64,000 bases of DNA from an uncultured Celeribacter sp. (GTDB lineage Bacteria; Pseudomonadota; Alphaproteobacteria; Rhodobacterales; Rhodobacteraceae), in the NCBI RefSeq assembly GCF_963675965.1, contig NZ_OY780935.1, forward strand, positions 2,778,501-2,842,500, given 5' to 3'. This document shows, one piece after another, positions 43,764 to 53,200 of the stretch. Each line of letters begins with the position of its first letter. The stretch's first letter is position 1. Below the pieces are notes generated by a model. The model saw nothing but the letters and a program-made list of their open reading frames with translations, did no database searches and had not been told where the DNA came from. A program made the translations under genes and the position numbers.

Positions 43764-44945
43764 ATGTCCCGGAAAGACTACGTTTTTACTTCGGAATCCG
43801 TTTCCGAAGGACACCCCGACAAAGTCTGTGACCGCATTTCGGATGCCGTTCTCGATGCCTTCATCGCCGAAGAACCCGAAGCGCGTGTCGCCTGCGAAAC
43901 CTTTGCGACCACCAATCGCGTGGTGATCGGTGGGGAAGTGGGGCTGTCCGACAAGGACAAGCTGCACAGCTACATGGACAAGGTGGACAGCATCGTGCGC
44001 GCCTGTGTGCGCGACATTGGCTATGAGCAGGACAAGTTCCATTGGAACACGCTGGAGGTGCAGAACTATCTGCACGAACAATCCGCCCATATCGCCCAGG
44101 GTGTCGATGCCCGCGACAACAAGGACGAAGGCGCCGGTGATCAGGGCATCATGTTCGGCTTTGCCACAAATGAAACCGATGCGTTGATGCCCGCACCGAT
44201 CCAGTTTTCACATGCGATCCTGCGGCGTCTGGCCGAGGTGCGCAAAGACGGCACCGAGCCGGTGCTTGGCCCAGATGCCAAGGCGCAGCTTTCGGTGCGT
44301 TACCGTGATGGCAAGCCGGTCGAGATTGCTTCGCTCGTGCTGTCGACCCAGCACCTTGACGAAACGCTGAGTTCTGAAGACGTGCGCGCTATTGTGAGCC
44401 CCTATATCCAAGAGGTTCTGCCCGATGGCTGGCTCACCGACAACACCGTCTGGCACGTCAACCCGACCGGAAAGTTCGTGATTGGCGGGCCGGATGGCGA
44501 CGCCGGTTTGACCGGGCGCAAGATCATTGTGGACACCTATGGCGGCGCGGCACCGCATGGCGGCGGCGCGTTTTCGGGCAAAGATCCGACCAAGGTGGAC
44601 CGCTCTGCGGCCTATGCTGCGCGCTATCTGGCGAAAAACGTCGTGGCCGCAGGTCTCGCAGACAAAGCCACGATCCAGCTCAGCTATGCCATCGGCGTCG
44701 CGGCTCCGCTTTCGATCTATGCGGACCTGCATGGCTCGGGCAAGGTCGACGAGGCCCTGATTGAAGCCGCGATCCCCAAGGTCATGGATCTGACGCCGCG
44801 TGGAATCCGCACGCATCTGGCGCTGAACAAGCCGATCTATCAGCGTACGGCGGCCTATGGCCACTTTGGTCGCGCGCCCGAGGCCGATGGCGGCTTCTCC
44901 TGGGAGCGCACGGATCTGGCGGAGGCACTGGCCAAGGCCATTTGA
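43764..44945 (+). CDS. metK: S-adenosylmethionine synthetase
   Basis: Makes S-adenosylmethionine from methionine and ATP. The 393-aa protein begins MSRKDYVFTSESVSEGHPDK, with the ATP-binding GAGDQGIMFGFA and the GGGAFSGKDPTKVDRSAA loop (K+ and phosphate binding). The start is ATG 43764: the riboswitch pseudoknot places GGAG upstream of it, whereas the ATG at 43740 falls inside the riboswitch. A terminator is followed at once by trmB. Confidence 0.97.
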   Translation: MSRKDYVFTSESVSEGHPDKVCDRISDAVLDAFIAEEPEARVACETFATTNRVVIGGEVGLSDKDKLHSYMDKVDSIVRACVRDIGYEQDKFHWNTLEVQNYLHEQSAHIAQGVDARDNKDEGAGDQGIMFGFATNETDALMPAPIQFSHAILRRLAEVRKDGTEPVLGPDAKAQLSVRYRDGKPVEIASLVLSTQHLDETLSSEDVRAIVSPYIQEVLPDGWLTDNTVWHVNPTGKFVIGGPDGDAGLTGRKIIVDTYGGAAPHGGGAFSGKDPTKVDRSAAYAARYLAKNVVAAGLADKATIQLSYAIGVAAPLSIYADLHGSGKVDEALIEAAIPKVMDLTPRGIRTHLALNKPIYQRTAAYGHFGRAPEADGGFSWERTDLAEALAKAI

Positions 44946-44994
44946 CAGGGCGTTTCCGCTGCGACTTGCCCGGAACGCAAAAACTTGGCACAAG

Positions 44995-45021
44995 CCCCGT
45001 CTGAAAGAGACGGGGTTTTTT
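44995..45021 (+). terminator. Intrinsic terminator between metK and trmB
   Basis: Perfect 8-bp stem CCCCGTCT / AGACGGGG with a GAAAG loop, then TTTTTT. The trmB ATG begins two bases later, at 45023. Confidence 0.85.
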
Positions 45022-45022
45022 A

Positions 45023-45745
45023 ATGTCCGACGACGAGAGCAAGCATTCATCTGGCGCGCCATGGCGCAATTTCTATGGCCGTATCCATGGCAAGACGCTC
45101 AACAAGGCGCAAAAAGAGTACCTTGAAGAAGATCTGCCGTGCTTGGCGCCGGGACGCGTGAGCTGGGAGGAAAACCCGGATCGCGACCAGATTGATCTGA
45201 CCGAACGCTTTGGCGGCAAACCTGTCTGGCTCGAAGTTGGCTTCGGTGCGGGCGAACATCTGGTGCATATGGCGCAGCGCTATCCCGATGTGGCGATCAT
45301 CGGCTGCGAACCCTATGTCAATGGCGTGGCCTCCTGTCTGGGGCATCTGCGGCGTCTGGGCGGGCTGGAAAATGTTGCGATCCATGCCGGAGATGCGCGC
45401 GATCTGTTCGATGTGCTGCCCGATGCCAGTCTTGAAAAAGCCTTTCTCAATTACCCGGACCCCTGGCCCAAGGCGCGGCACCACCGTCGGCGCTTTGTGA
45501 CGCCGGAGCATTTGGAGCCGCTGCATCGTGTGCTCAAGCCGGGGGCGGAGTTTCGTGTGGCGACCGATATTCCCGACTATGTGCGCCAGACCATGGAAGA
45601 GGTGCCGCGCGCGGGCTTCGAGTGGCTGGCCGAAGGGCCCGAAGATTGGCGCAAGCCATGGGCGGACTGGCTGTCGACCCGTTATGAAAAGAAAGCCATC
45701 CGCGAAGGCCGCACCCCGCATTACATGACCTTTCGCAAAATCTGA
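45023..45745 (+). CDS. trmB: tRNA (guanine-N7-)-methyltransferase
   Basis: Methylates G46 of tRNA. The 240-aa Rossmann-fold enzyme has the SAM motif WLEVGFGAGEHL, the tRNA-contact PDPWPKARHHRRRF, and the C-terminal TRYEKKAIREGR. The ATG is immediately behind a strong terminator T-run with no separate ribosome-binding site, so translation may depend on the G-rich stem or on readthrough from metK. Confidence 0.95.
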   Translation: MSDDESKHSSGAPWRNFYGRIHGKTLNKAQKEYLEEDLPCLAPGRVSWEENPDRDQIDLTERFGGKPVWLEVGFGAGEHLVHMAQRYPDVAIIGCEPYVNGVASCLGHLRRLGGLENVAIHAGDARDLFDVLPDASLEKAFLNYPDPWPKARHHRRRFVTPEHLEPLHRVLKPGAEFRVATDIPDYVRQTMEEVPRAGFEWLAEGPEDWRKPWADWLSTRYEKKAIREGRTPHYMTFRKI

Positions 45746-45841
45746 GCCGCAAAACATGATCCTGCGCGGCGCGTGAGAGGCGATGGACCCCATCGTCGCG
45801 CTGGGGTATCAGATCAGCGCAAAGAGTGAGGAGAGAGACCC

Positions 45842-47191
45842 ATGTCGAGCCACGGTACACCGATTCCTATGACCGCCCGCAAAAGCGGTCCCCTCAAGGG
45901 CACGGCTGCGGTGCCGGGGGACAAGTCGATTTCCCACCGCGCCCTGATTTTCGGCGCGATGGCCGTGGGAGAGACACGGATCACCGGATTGCTGGAAGGC
46001 GAAGACGTGCTCGACACTGCCAAGGCCATGCAGGCGCTGGGCGCCGATGTGGTGCGCGAAGGCGCCGGCGAATGGCGGGTCAACGGCGTGGGTGTGGGCG
46101 GTTTTTGCGAACCCGAGACGGTGATCGACTGCGGCAATTCCGGCACCGGGGTGCGCCTGCTTATGGGGGCGGTGGCAACCTATGATTTCTGCACCACCTT
46201 CACTGGCGATGGGTCGCTGCGCAAACGACCGATGGCGCGGGTGACCGATCCGCTGGCCTTGTTCGGGGCGCGCGCGGTCGGGCGCTCGGGCGGGCGCTTG
46301 CCGCTGACGCTGGTGGGGGCCGCCGATCCGATGCCGGTCGAATATACGACGCCTGTGCCCTCGGCGCAGGTGAAGTCTGCGGTGTTGCTGGCAGGGATCA
46401 ACGCGCCGGGTCAGACCGTGGTGATCGAAAAGGAAATGACCCGCGACCACACCGAACGGATGCTGGTGGGCTTTGGGGCCGAACTGAGCACCGAGACCAC
46501 GGCAGAGGGCTATCACAAGATCACTCTGACCGGGCGTCCGGAGCTGAAACCACAGGAGGTCGCTGTGCCGCGTGACCCCAGCTCGGCGGCTTTCCCGGTC
46601 TGTGCTGCGCTGATTGTCGAAGGCTCGGACATTTTGGTGCCCGGTGTCAGCCAGAACCCGACGCGCAACGGGCTTTATACGACGCTGGTGGAAATGGGGG
46701 GCGATATTGCCTTTGAAAATCCGCGCGAGGAGGGCGGTGAGCCGGTGGCGGATCTGCGGGTGCGGGCTTCAAAGCTGACAGGCGTTGAAGTGCCGCCGGA
46801 GCGCGCGGCCTCGATGATCGATGAGTATCCGATCCTGTCTGCGATTGCCGCCTTTGCCGAGGGCACCACGGTGATGCGTGGTGTCAAGGAGCTGAGGGTC
46901 AAAGAAAGCGATAGGATCGATGCCATGGCGCGGGGTCTGGAAGCCTGTGGCGTGCAGATCGAAGAAGATATCGATACGCTGATCGTGCATGGGCTTGGCC
47001 CCGATGGCGTGCCTGGCGGCGCCACCTGCGCGACCCACCTTGATCACCGTATTGCTATGTCCTTTCTGATCCTCGGGATGGCGTCGCAGCAGCCGGTGAA
47101 TGTGGACGATGGCGGTCCGATCGCCACCTCTTTCCCGGTGTTTGAAAAGCTGATGACGGATCTGGGCGGCTATGTGATCCGTACCAACTGA
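45842..47191 (+). CDS. aroA: 3-phosphoshikimate 1-carboxyvinyltransferase (EPSP synthase)
   Basis: Sixth step of the shikimate pathway. The 449-aa enzyme shows PGDKSISHRALIFGAM, CGNSGTGVRLLMGA, RDPSSAAFPVCAAL and DEYPILSAIAAFAEG; the pattern points to the class II (less glyphosate-sensitive) type. Followed after 60 bases by cmk. Confidence 0.97.
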   Translation: MSSHGTPIPMTARKSGPLKGTAAVPGDKSISHRALIFGAMAVGETRITGLLEGEDVLDTAKAMQALGADVVREGAGEWRVNGVGVGGFCEPETVIDCGNSGTGVRLLMGAVATYDFCTTFTGDGSLRKRPMARVTDPLALFGARAVGRSGGRLPLTLVGAADPMPVEYTTPVPSAQVKSAVLLAGINAPGQTVVIEKEMTRDHTERMLVGFGAELSTETTAEGYHKITLTGRPELKPQEVAVPRDPSSAAFPVCAALIVEGSDILVPGVSQNPTRNGLYTTLVEMGGDIAFENPREEGGEPVADLRVRASKLTGVEVPPERAASMIDEYPILSAIAAFAEGTTVMRGVKELRVKESDRIDAMARGLEACGVQIEEDIDTLIVHGLGPDGVPGGATCATHLDHRIAMSFLILGMASQQPVNVDDGGPIATSFPVFEKLMTDLGGYVIRTN

Positions 47192-47251
47192 GACCTCTTG
47201 ACCTTGGCGCGACAAAAGCGCAGCGTGATCGTCCCTTGAAAGGAGTCGCAC

Positions 47252-47863
47252 ATGAGTTTTTGCATTGCCATCGATGGCCCCGCCGCTGCCGGTAAAGGCA
47301 CGATTGCCAAGGCGATTGCCGCGCATTTCGGTTTCGCGCATCTGGATACGGGGTTGCTGTACCGGGCAACCGGGGCAAAGACCTTCGAAGGGCTGACGCC
47401 GATTGAGGCTGCACGCAGCCTGACCGCCGAGGATCTCGAACGCGACGATCTGCGCAGTGGGGATGCCGGGCAGGCGGCCAGCCGGGTTGCCGCCGAACCC
47501 GAAGTCCGCGCGGCGCTGGTGGATTTCCAGCAGGCCTTTGCGCGGCGCGGTGGCGGCGCGGTTCTGGATGGGCGCGACATCGGCACGGTGATTTGCCCGG
47601 ACGCCGAGGTGAAACTCTATGTCACGGCCTCTGATGAGGTGCGCGCGGGGCGCCGTCACGCCGAGCTGAGCGACGCGGGCGACAGCGTGAGCTTGGAACA
47701 GGTGCTTGAAGACCTTCGTGAACGCGATGAACGCGACGCAGCCCGTGCCACAGCGCCATTGAGGCCTGCCGAAGATGCTGTGATCATCGACACGACCGAC
47801 ATGTCGATCGATGAGGCCGTAAACAAGGTGATCGCTCTGGTCGAGGAGCGCCGCAGCGCCTGA
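47252..47863 (+). CDS. cmk: Cytidylate kinase
   Basis: Phosphorylates CMP and dCMP. The 203-aa P-loop kinase starts FCIAIDGPAAAGKGTIAKAI and has DTGLLYRATG, GRDIGTVICPDAE and the lid RRHAEL. It pairs with aroA as in most Rhodobacteraceae; rpsA, usually the next gene, is displaced by about 2.7 kb here. Confidence 0.96.
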   Translation: MSFCIAIDGPAAAGKGTIAKAIAAHFGFAHLDTGLLYRATGAKTFEGLTPIEAARSLTAEDLERDDLRSGDAGQAASRVAAEPEVRAALVDFQQAFARRGGGAVLDGRDIGTVICPDAEVKLYVTASDEVRAGRRHAELSDAGDSVSLEQVLEDLRERDERDAARATAPLRPAEDAVIIDTTDMSIDEAVNKVIALVEERRSA

Positions 47864-48111
47864 AACGCGCCGTTTGACGGGCCACGGCCGGGACACAACC
47901 GGGGCCAGTGTGGCGTGAAAAATGGGCGCAGTGAGACCTTTGTCTGCGCAGGTACGCTCATGCCCTTGCGCACCCCTGCACGCCTGATGTGTTTTCCTTA
48001 TAATATTCAGTTGCTTATATTTTTGTCGCTTAACTGGGCCAAAGGTGGGGGCTTGTCTTATCGACCGGGCAGCCAATATGGCTTAGGCAATCATGACTTT
48101 AGGACAGACAG

Positions 48112-48744
48112 ATGTTTTTGGATAAGCTCAACTGGCGCTATGCCACCAAGAAGATGGATCCCGCGAAACCCGTTCCCGAAGAGAAGGTCGCCCAGATCGT
48201 CGAAGCGATCCGCATGGCGCCGACCTCGTCGGGCTTGCAGCCTTTCCACCTCTTCGTGGTCCGCAACAAGGACATGCGTGAACGGTTGAAGGTGGCAGCC
48301 AAGGGGCAATCCCAGCTCACCGATGGGTCGCATGTGCTTGTGTTTGCAGCCTTTGACACCTACACGGCGGAACGTATCGATGCGATCGTGGATCAGCACG
48401 CGGACGAACGTCCCGGCACGCGCGAGGCGCTGGACGCCTACTACGACCGTCTGAAAGGCGCTTATCTGCCGCGTGAGGCTGGCACCAATTTCGACCACGC
48501 GGCCCGGCAGGCTTACATTGCACTGGGCTTTGCCATGGCGGCGGCCGCAGAGCTTGAGGTCGATTGCACTCCGATGGAAGGCTTTGATGCGGCGGAGGTC
48601 GACGAGATTCTGGGCCTGCAAGAGCAGGGCCTGAAGTCGGTGGTGATTTTGCCGCTCGGAACGCGGGATCTGCAGGGCGACTGGCTCGCCGGGCTGAAGA
48701 AAGTGCGCAAACCGCTGTCAGATCTCGTGACAGAGATCGATTAA
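48112..48744 (+). CDS. Nitroreductase-family FMN oxidoreductase
   Basis: A 210-aa NfsB/NitA-type flavoprotein that reduces nitro or quinone compounds with NAD(P)H. It has the N-terminal RYATKKMDPAKPVPEEKV, the FMN-binding region RMAPTSSGLQPFHL, and a C-terminal LPLGTRDLQGDWLAG. Substrate unknown. It sits between cmk and rpsA, which are normally adjacent. Confidence 0.88.
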   Translation: MFLDKLNWRYATKKMDPAKPVPEEKVAQIVEAIRMAPTSSGLQPFHLFVVRNKDMRERLKVAAKGQSQLTDGSHVLVFAAFDTYTAERIDAIVDQHADERPGTREALDAYYDRLKGAYLPREAGTNFDHAARQAYIALGFAMAAAAELEVDCTPMEGFDAAEVDEILGLQEQGLKSVVILPLGTRDLQGDWLAGLKKVRKPLSDLVTEID

Positions 48745-48974
48745 GCCTTTGTAGAAGCTGCTCCGCCGCGTCTTGTCGCGTGGCGGGGCTCGCAGGATGC
48801 CCATATCTACGCATGGAGCAGCCTGTGCATTCCGAATACGTATTGTAATCGACCTAGCGTCATTTTTATGGCGCGGTGGGTGATTTCGCGCCATTTGGTT
48901 CGCGAGCAGGTTGACGTTGCGGCGTGCATTGCTCAAAGATCGGGAGCAGTCCTCTCCGTAAAGGTTCTCCGGCC

Positions 48975-49463
48975 ATGATCCTTCTCTTGTATCGCTCGAT
49001 CGCGCTCTATACCGATTTCCATCCCAGCGATCTCGAAATTCTTCGCACTTCTGTGGCGGTGAATGCGCTTGCCGGGATCACGGGGCTTTTGTTGCGTGTG
49101 GACGGGCAGTTTTTTCAGGTTTTACACGGTCCAAAGGTGGCGATCGAAAACCTGATCGAGAAAATCGCCCGTGACGCGCGCCACCGCGACATAGAGATCC
49201 TTGTGAAGCGCCCTGCCGAAGAGGTCTCGCCCTTTACCAATTGGTCGATGGGGTATGACTCCCTGCTGGGGTTTCAGTTGGGGCTGGACCTGGACCTAGA
49301 GGGGCAATATCCGCCGATTTCGCCGGAAATGTCGGAGCGCTTGGTCGAGACGATGATCCGGACCGCGCGTGGTGTCAGTGATTTCGGATCTGCTTTCCCC
49401 TATGCGCGCAAGACAGATGAAGACGATCACGCCTACCTAGCACGGTTGGAAACGCTGGCCTGA
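48975..49463 (+). CDS. BLUF-domain blue-light sensor protein
   Basis: A 162-aa protein whose first 95 residues form a BLUF domain binding FAD. Key residues are in place: the Tyr in LLLYRSIALY, the Asn and GITG in VNALAGITGLLLRV, the Gln in QFFQVLHGP, and the Trp/Met region NWSMGYD. The C-terminal 60 residues have no known output domain, so it probably acts through a partner protein. Start ATG 48975. Confidence 0.9.
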   Translation: MILLLYRSIALYTDFHPSDLEILRTSVAVNALAGITGLLLRVDGQFFQVLHGPKVAIENLIEKIARDARHRDIEILVKRPAEEVSPFTNWSMGYDSLLGFQLGLDLDLEGQYPPISPEMSERLVETMIRTARGVSDFGSAFPYARKTDEDDHAYLARLETLA

Positions 49464-49578
49464 TACTGAATTTATACCTTTTATTCCGTTGATTTTATTT
49501 CGTCGGATTTATAACCAATCCGCAGTTTTCCAAGCTGAGGCCCCAAAGTATTCGGAGCGGAATTAGATTTGGGGGAAA

Positions 49579-50278
49579 GATGGACTTTCTGATGGTCCGT
49601 TTGCGCAATTGGCACCATGAACGGCGATTGGGGCGTCGTGTCTTCAAAAGTTTGGGAATGCGTCCGCGCTTCGGTCATCCGGAGAGACTTGCTGATAAGA
49701 TCCAGTGGCGAAAGCTTTACGAACGTTTCCCGGAATTCCAGGTGTTTTGCGACAAGTGAAAAGCCCGTTCCTACATGTGTGAAAGGCTCGGAACGGTCCG
49801 AGGCGCTGTTGCCGCGGCTGATATGCGTGACTGACACCCCCGAGACATTGCCATTCGATCTGTTTGGGCAAGGGGTAGCCGTCAAGGCGACCCGCGGTTC
49901 CGGACGCAATCTGCTGCTGCGTAAAGGGCAGCCCGCACTGATCCTGTACAAGGGTGTGGTTTTCCCGACGCAACTGAGAGGAGGCCGGCGCCCAGGACTT
50001 CTGGAAAATGTCGGGGGGGGCGAGAGGGAGACCTATCTGTTAGCCCAAAAGTGTGCCAAACCCGTATTTCTGGACGAGTTGACTGAGGTTGCTGAAATTT
50101 TGGTGCGGGGTTTGGGTTGCTCCGGATGGATTTTCTGGTCAACGCGGAACGGTTGTGGCTCGGTGAATTGTCAGCTTATCCCGGGTCGGGCTGCATCGCC
50201 TCGAAGCCGGTGGACTTCAAACAGGAAATCGCGGATCTCTGGCGCTTGCCTACACCCATTTTGGCGTCGGGACGTTGA
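49579..50278 (+). pseudogene. TupA-like ATP-grasp polysaccharide gene, decayed
   Basis: Pieces of one protein are scattered over three frames. The first, from ATG 49579, ends at a TGA after KIQWRKLYERFPEFQVFCDK; the middle frame has LPFDLFGQGVAVKATRGSGR (the ATP-grasp nucleotide region); the last, from about 50126, has MDFLVNAERLWLGELSAYPG and stops at 50278. The order and motifs fit TupA-like ATP-grasp proteins of cell-surface polysaccharide synthesis. At least two frameshifts are needed, so the gene is dead. Confidence 0.8.
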
Positions 50279-50410
50279 AGGCCGCCTTCTTGGAAGGGAC
50301 ATCACGCGTCCAGAGACCGCTTTGAACGCGAAAAAGCTTGCTTTTAAGGGGATTCGCGGCTAAACGCGCGACTGTCTATAGGCCGTCAAGAGCCGCAGAC
50401 GTGGGTGAGC

Positions 50411-50443
50411 AGGGCCCGAGGGAGACCTCCGGCCCTTCTTGTT
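50411..50443 (+). terminator. Hairpin upstream of rpsA
   Basis: 11-bp stem with one mismatch (AGGGCCCGAGG / CCTCCGGCCCT) followed by TCTTGTTT. Possibly a terminator for the upstream region or an attenuator in the rpsA leader. Confidence 0.5.
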
Positions 50444-50557
50444 TGTGTTTCTCACCCTCTGCGCTCCGCTGCACCTGCCGTGGACGACATGAAACCAAGA
50501 CCGGCGGAGACAACCGCTTGGCCCGCATAAACGTTTGAAAAGGAATCTAGAGACCAC

Positions 50558-52237
50558 ATGGCTCAGAACGTATCTATGGAGGATTTCGAAGCCCTCCTGA
50601 ATGAAAGCTTCGAAATCGACACCCCGGCTGAAGGCTCGGTTGTCAAAGGCAAAGTGATCGCCATCGAGGCAGGTCAGGCCATCATCGACGTCGGCTACAA
50701 AATGGAAGGCCGCGTTGATCTGAAAGAATTCGCAAACCCGGGCGAAGCACCGACCGTTGCCGTTGGCGACGAAGTCGAAGTGTTCCTCGATCGCGTTGAA
50801 AACGCCCGTGGCGAAGCTGTGATTTCCCGTGACAAAGCCCGCCGTGAGGAAGCCTGGGACCGTCTGGAAAAAGCCTATGCTGCGGAAGAGCGCGTCGAAG
50901 GCGCCATCTTCGGTCGCGTCAAAGGCGGCTTCACAGTCGACCTCGGCGGTGCCGTGGCCTTCCTGCCCGGTTCGCAAGTCGACGTGCGCCCGGTGCGCGA
51001 CGCTGGCCCGCTCATGGGTCTCAAGCAGCCGTTCCAGATCCTCAAAATGGACCGCCGCCGTGGCAACATCGTTGTGTCCCGCCGTGCGATCCTCGAAGAA
51101 TCCCGTGCTGAACAGCGTGCGGAAGTCATCGGCAACCTCACCGAAGGTCAGGCTGTTGAAGGTGTCGTCAAAAACATCACCGAATACGGCGCATTCGTCG
51201 ATCTGGGCGGTGTTGACGGCCTGCTGCACGTCACCGACATGGCATGGCGCCGTGTGAACCACCCGTCCGAGATTCTCTCCATCGGTGAGACGATCAAGGT
51301 GCAGGTGATCAAGATCAACAAAGAAACCCACCGTATCTCCCTCGGCATGAAACAGCTGCAGGACGATCCGTGGGATGCTGTTGAAAGCAAGTACCCGCTG
51401 GAAACCGTTCACACCGGTCGCGTCACCAACATCACCGACTACGGTGCATTTGTTGAGCTGGAGCCGGGCGTCGAAGGTCTGGTCCACGTCTCCGAGATGT
51501 CCTGGACCAAGAAAAATGTCCACCCGGGTAAAATCGTCTCCACCTCGCAGGAAGTGGAAGTCATGGTTCTGGAAATCGACACCGCGAAACGTCGTGTGTC
51601 CCTCGGCCTCAAGCAAACCATGCGCAACCCGTGGGAGCTCTTTGCCGAGACCCATCCGGAAGGCACCGTTGTCGAAGGCGAAGTCAAGAACATCACCGAA
51701 TTCGGTCTGTTCGTCGGCCTGCCGGGCGACATCGACGGCATGGTTCACCTCTCCGACCTGTCCTGGGACGAGCGTGGCGAAGATGCCATCCAGAACTACC
51801 ACAAGAACGACATGGTTAAGGCCGTTGTCACCGAAGTGGACGTCGAGAAAGAGCGCATCTCCCTCTCGATCAAAGCTCTCGACGACAGCTTCTCCGGTGC
51901 GGTTGAGGGCGTAAAACGCGGCTCCATCGTGACCGTGACCGTGACCGCGATCGAAGACGGTGGCATCGAAGTGGAATATGAAGGCGCCAAGTCCTTTATC
52001 CGCCGCTCCGACCTGTCCCGTGACCGCGCTGAGCAGCGTCCGGAACGCTTCCAGATCGGTGACCACATTGATGTGCGCGTGACCAACGTCGATCAGAAAA
52101 CCCGTCGTCTGGGCCTGTCCATCAAAGCCCGCGAAATCGCCGAAGAAAAAGAGGCCGTCGAACAATACGGTTCCTCCGATTCTGGCGCATCTCTCGGCGA
52201 TATCCTCGGCGCAGCGCTCAAAGGCGGCGACGAGTAA
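50558..52237 (+). CDS. rpsA: 30S ribosomal protein S1
   Basis: A 559-aa protein with six S1 OB-fold repeats (starting GSVVKGKVIAIEAG, GAIFGRVKGGF, AVEGVVKNITEYGAF and similar). It binds mRNA on the 30S subunit and helps initiation. Strong codon bias is visible compared with neighbours, as expected for a highly expressed gene. A terminator follows at 52264. Confidence 0.98.
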   Translation: MAQNVSMEDFEALLNESFEIDTPAEGSVVKGKVIAIEAGQAIIDVGYKMEGRVDLKEFANPGEAPTVAVGDEVEVFLDRVENARGEAVISRDKARREEAWDRLEKAYAAEERVEGAIFGRVKGGFTVDLGGAVAFLPGSQVDVRPVRDAGPLMGLKQPFQILKMDRRRGNIVVSRRAILEESRAEQRAEVIGNLTEGQAVEGVVKNITEYGAFVDLGGVDGLLHVTDMAWRRVNHPSEILSIGETIKVQVIKINKETHRISLGMKQLQDDPWDAVESKYPLETVHTGRVTNITDYGAFVELEPGVEGLVHVSEMSWTKKNVHPGKIVSTSQEVEVMVLEIDTAKRRVSLGLKQTMRNPWELFAETHPEGTVVEGEVKNITEFGLFVGLPGDIDGMVHLSDLSWDERGEDAIQNYHKNDMVKAVVTEVDVEKERISLSIKALDDSFSGAVEGVKRGSIVTVTVTAIEDGGIEVEYEGAKSFIRRSDLSRDRAEQRPERFQIGDHIDVRVTNVDQKTRRLGLSIKAREIAEEKEAVEQYGSSDSGASLGDILGAALKGGDE

Positions 52238-52263
52238 TCGCAACCTGCGACCTGATTTTGAAA

Positions 52264-52291
52264 GGCTCCGCTTCTGGCGGGGCCTTTTTTT
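52264..52291 (+). terminator. Intrinsic terminator after rpsA
   Basis: 8-bp stem GGCTCCGC / GCGGGGCC with a TTCT-type loop, then seven T. Confidence 0.88.
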
Positions 52292-52537
52292 GTGGTCTGA
52301 TCCCAAGGCGAAAACGAATCGCCCGGGAATGCCGCGTTGCAGAGAATTCGCAGGCTGTGCAGAAACGCGCCGAAAAGGCCATGCGAGGGAATATATCTTC
52401 GCGCAGATGCGCCTATATACCGGAAAAAAAACTGTTTTCCGGGTTTGGAGCCTATTTCCCGATGACCGTTAGCGCCCTATAGTCTTGGAACAAAATAGGA
52501 CCGTCACGAAACGCGCCAGTTAATCAAGGGGGAGACC

Positions 52538-52819
52538 ATGATCCGGTCTGAATTGATCCAGAAGATTGCCGATGAAAATCCGCATCTTTATCAACGTGAT
52601 GTTGAACGGATCGTGAATACGATTTTTGAAGAGATCATTGAGGCTATGGCCCGCGGCGACCGTGTGGAATTGCGCGGTTTTGGCGCCTTTTCCGTGAAAA
52701 AGCGCGATGCGCGTATGGGCCGAAATCCGCGCACTGGCGAAAGCGTGCCGGTCGAAGAGAAACATGTACCGTTCTTCAAAACTGGTAAGCTGCTGCGTGA
52801 TCGTCTAAACGACGAGTAA
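52538..52819 (+). CDS. ihfB: Integration host factor subunit beta
   Basis: A 93-aa DNA-bending protein of the HU/IHF family, partner of IhfA. It shows the signature GFGAFSVKKRDARMGRNPRT and the DNA-arm end VPFFKTGKLLRDRLN. The gene follows rpsA and its terminator as in relatives; a 300-base gap between rpsA and ihfB holds only this terminator and probably the ihfB promoter. Confidence 0.97.
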   Translation: MIRSELIQKIADENPHLYQRDVERIVNTIFEEIIEAMARGDRVELRGFGAFSVKKRDARMGRNPRTGESVPVEEKHVPFFKTGKLLRDRLNDE

Positions 52820-52846
52820 CGCGAAACCAAGTTGAGAGGGAGCGCC

Positions 52847-53194
52847 ATGCGCTATATCCGATATGCCTTTCTCGCCGCGCTGGCCGTGGCGCTGATCATT
52901 CTTGCTCTGGCCAATCGGGATCTCGTGACGCTCCATCTCCTGCCTGCAGATCTTGCCGCGCTGACCGGCCTGTCCTTTTCGATTTCCCTGCCGCTGTTTG
53001 TAGTGATCTTCGGGGCCATTGTCGCCGGTCTTCTGATCGGCTTCTTCTGGGAATGGATGCGCGAATATAAACATCGTTCCGCAGCTTCGACGCATCAGCG
53101 CGAAAACCGCAAGCTGGCGCGTGAGGTGAAAAAGCTCAAAACGGCTAAGGCACGCGAAGACGGCGACGAAGTTCTCGCGCTTCTCGACAAGTAA
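52847..53194 (+). CDS. LapA-domain (DUF1049) membrane protein
   Basis: A 115-aa protein with two membrane helices (about residues 5-22 and 45-67) and a charged C-terminal coiled coil (ENRKLAREVKKLKTAKARED). It resembles LapA, which helps lipopolysaccharide assembly in E. coli. It sits 27 bases after ihfB and 6 before trpF, and is probably co-transcribed. Confidence 0.88.
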   Translation: MRYIRYAFLAALAVALIILALANRDLVTLHLLPADLAALTGLSFSISLPLFVVIFGAIVAGLLIGFFWEWMREYKHRSAASTHQRENRKLAREVKKLKTAKAREDGDEVLALLDK

Positions 53195-53200
53195 GTTGTC

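Noticed and set aside
50360..52306. Long open frame on the minus strand opposite rpsA (648 codons)
   Set aside because: A shadow of the strongly biased rpsA codons; the plus strand encodes ribosomal protein S1 with all six repeats.
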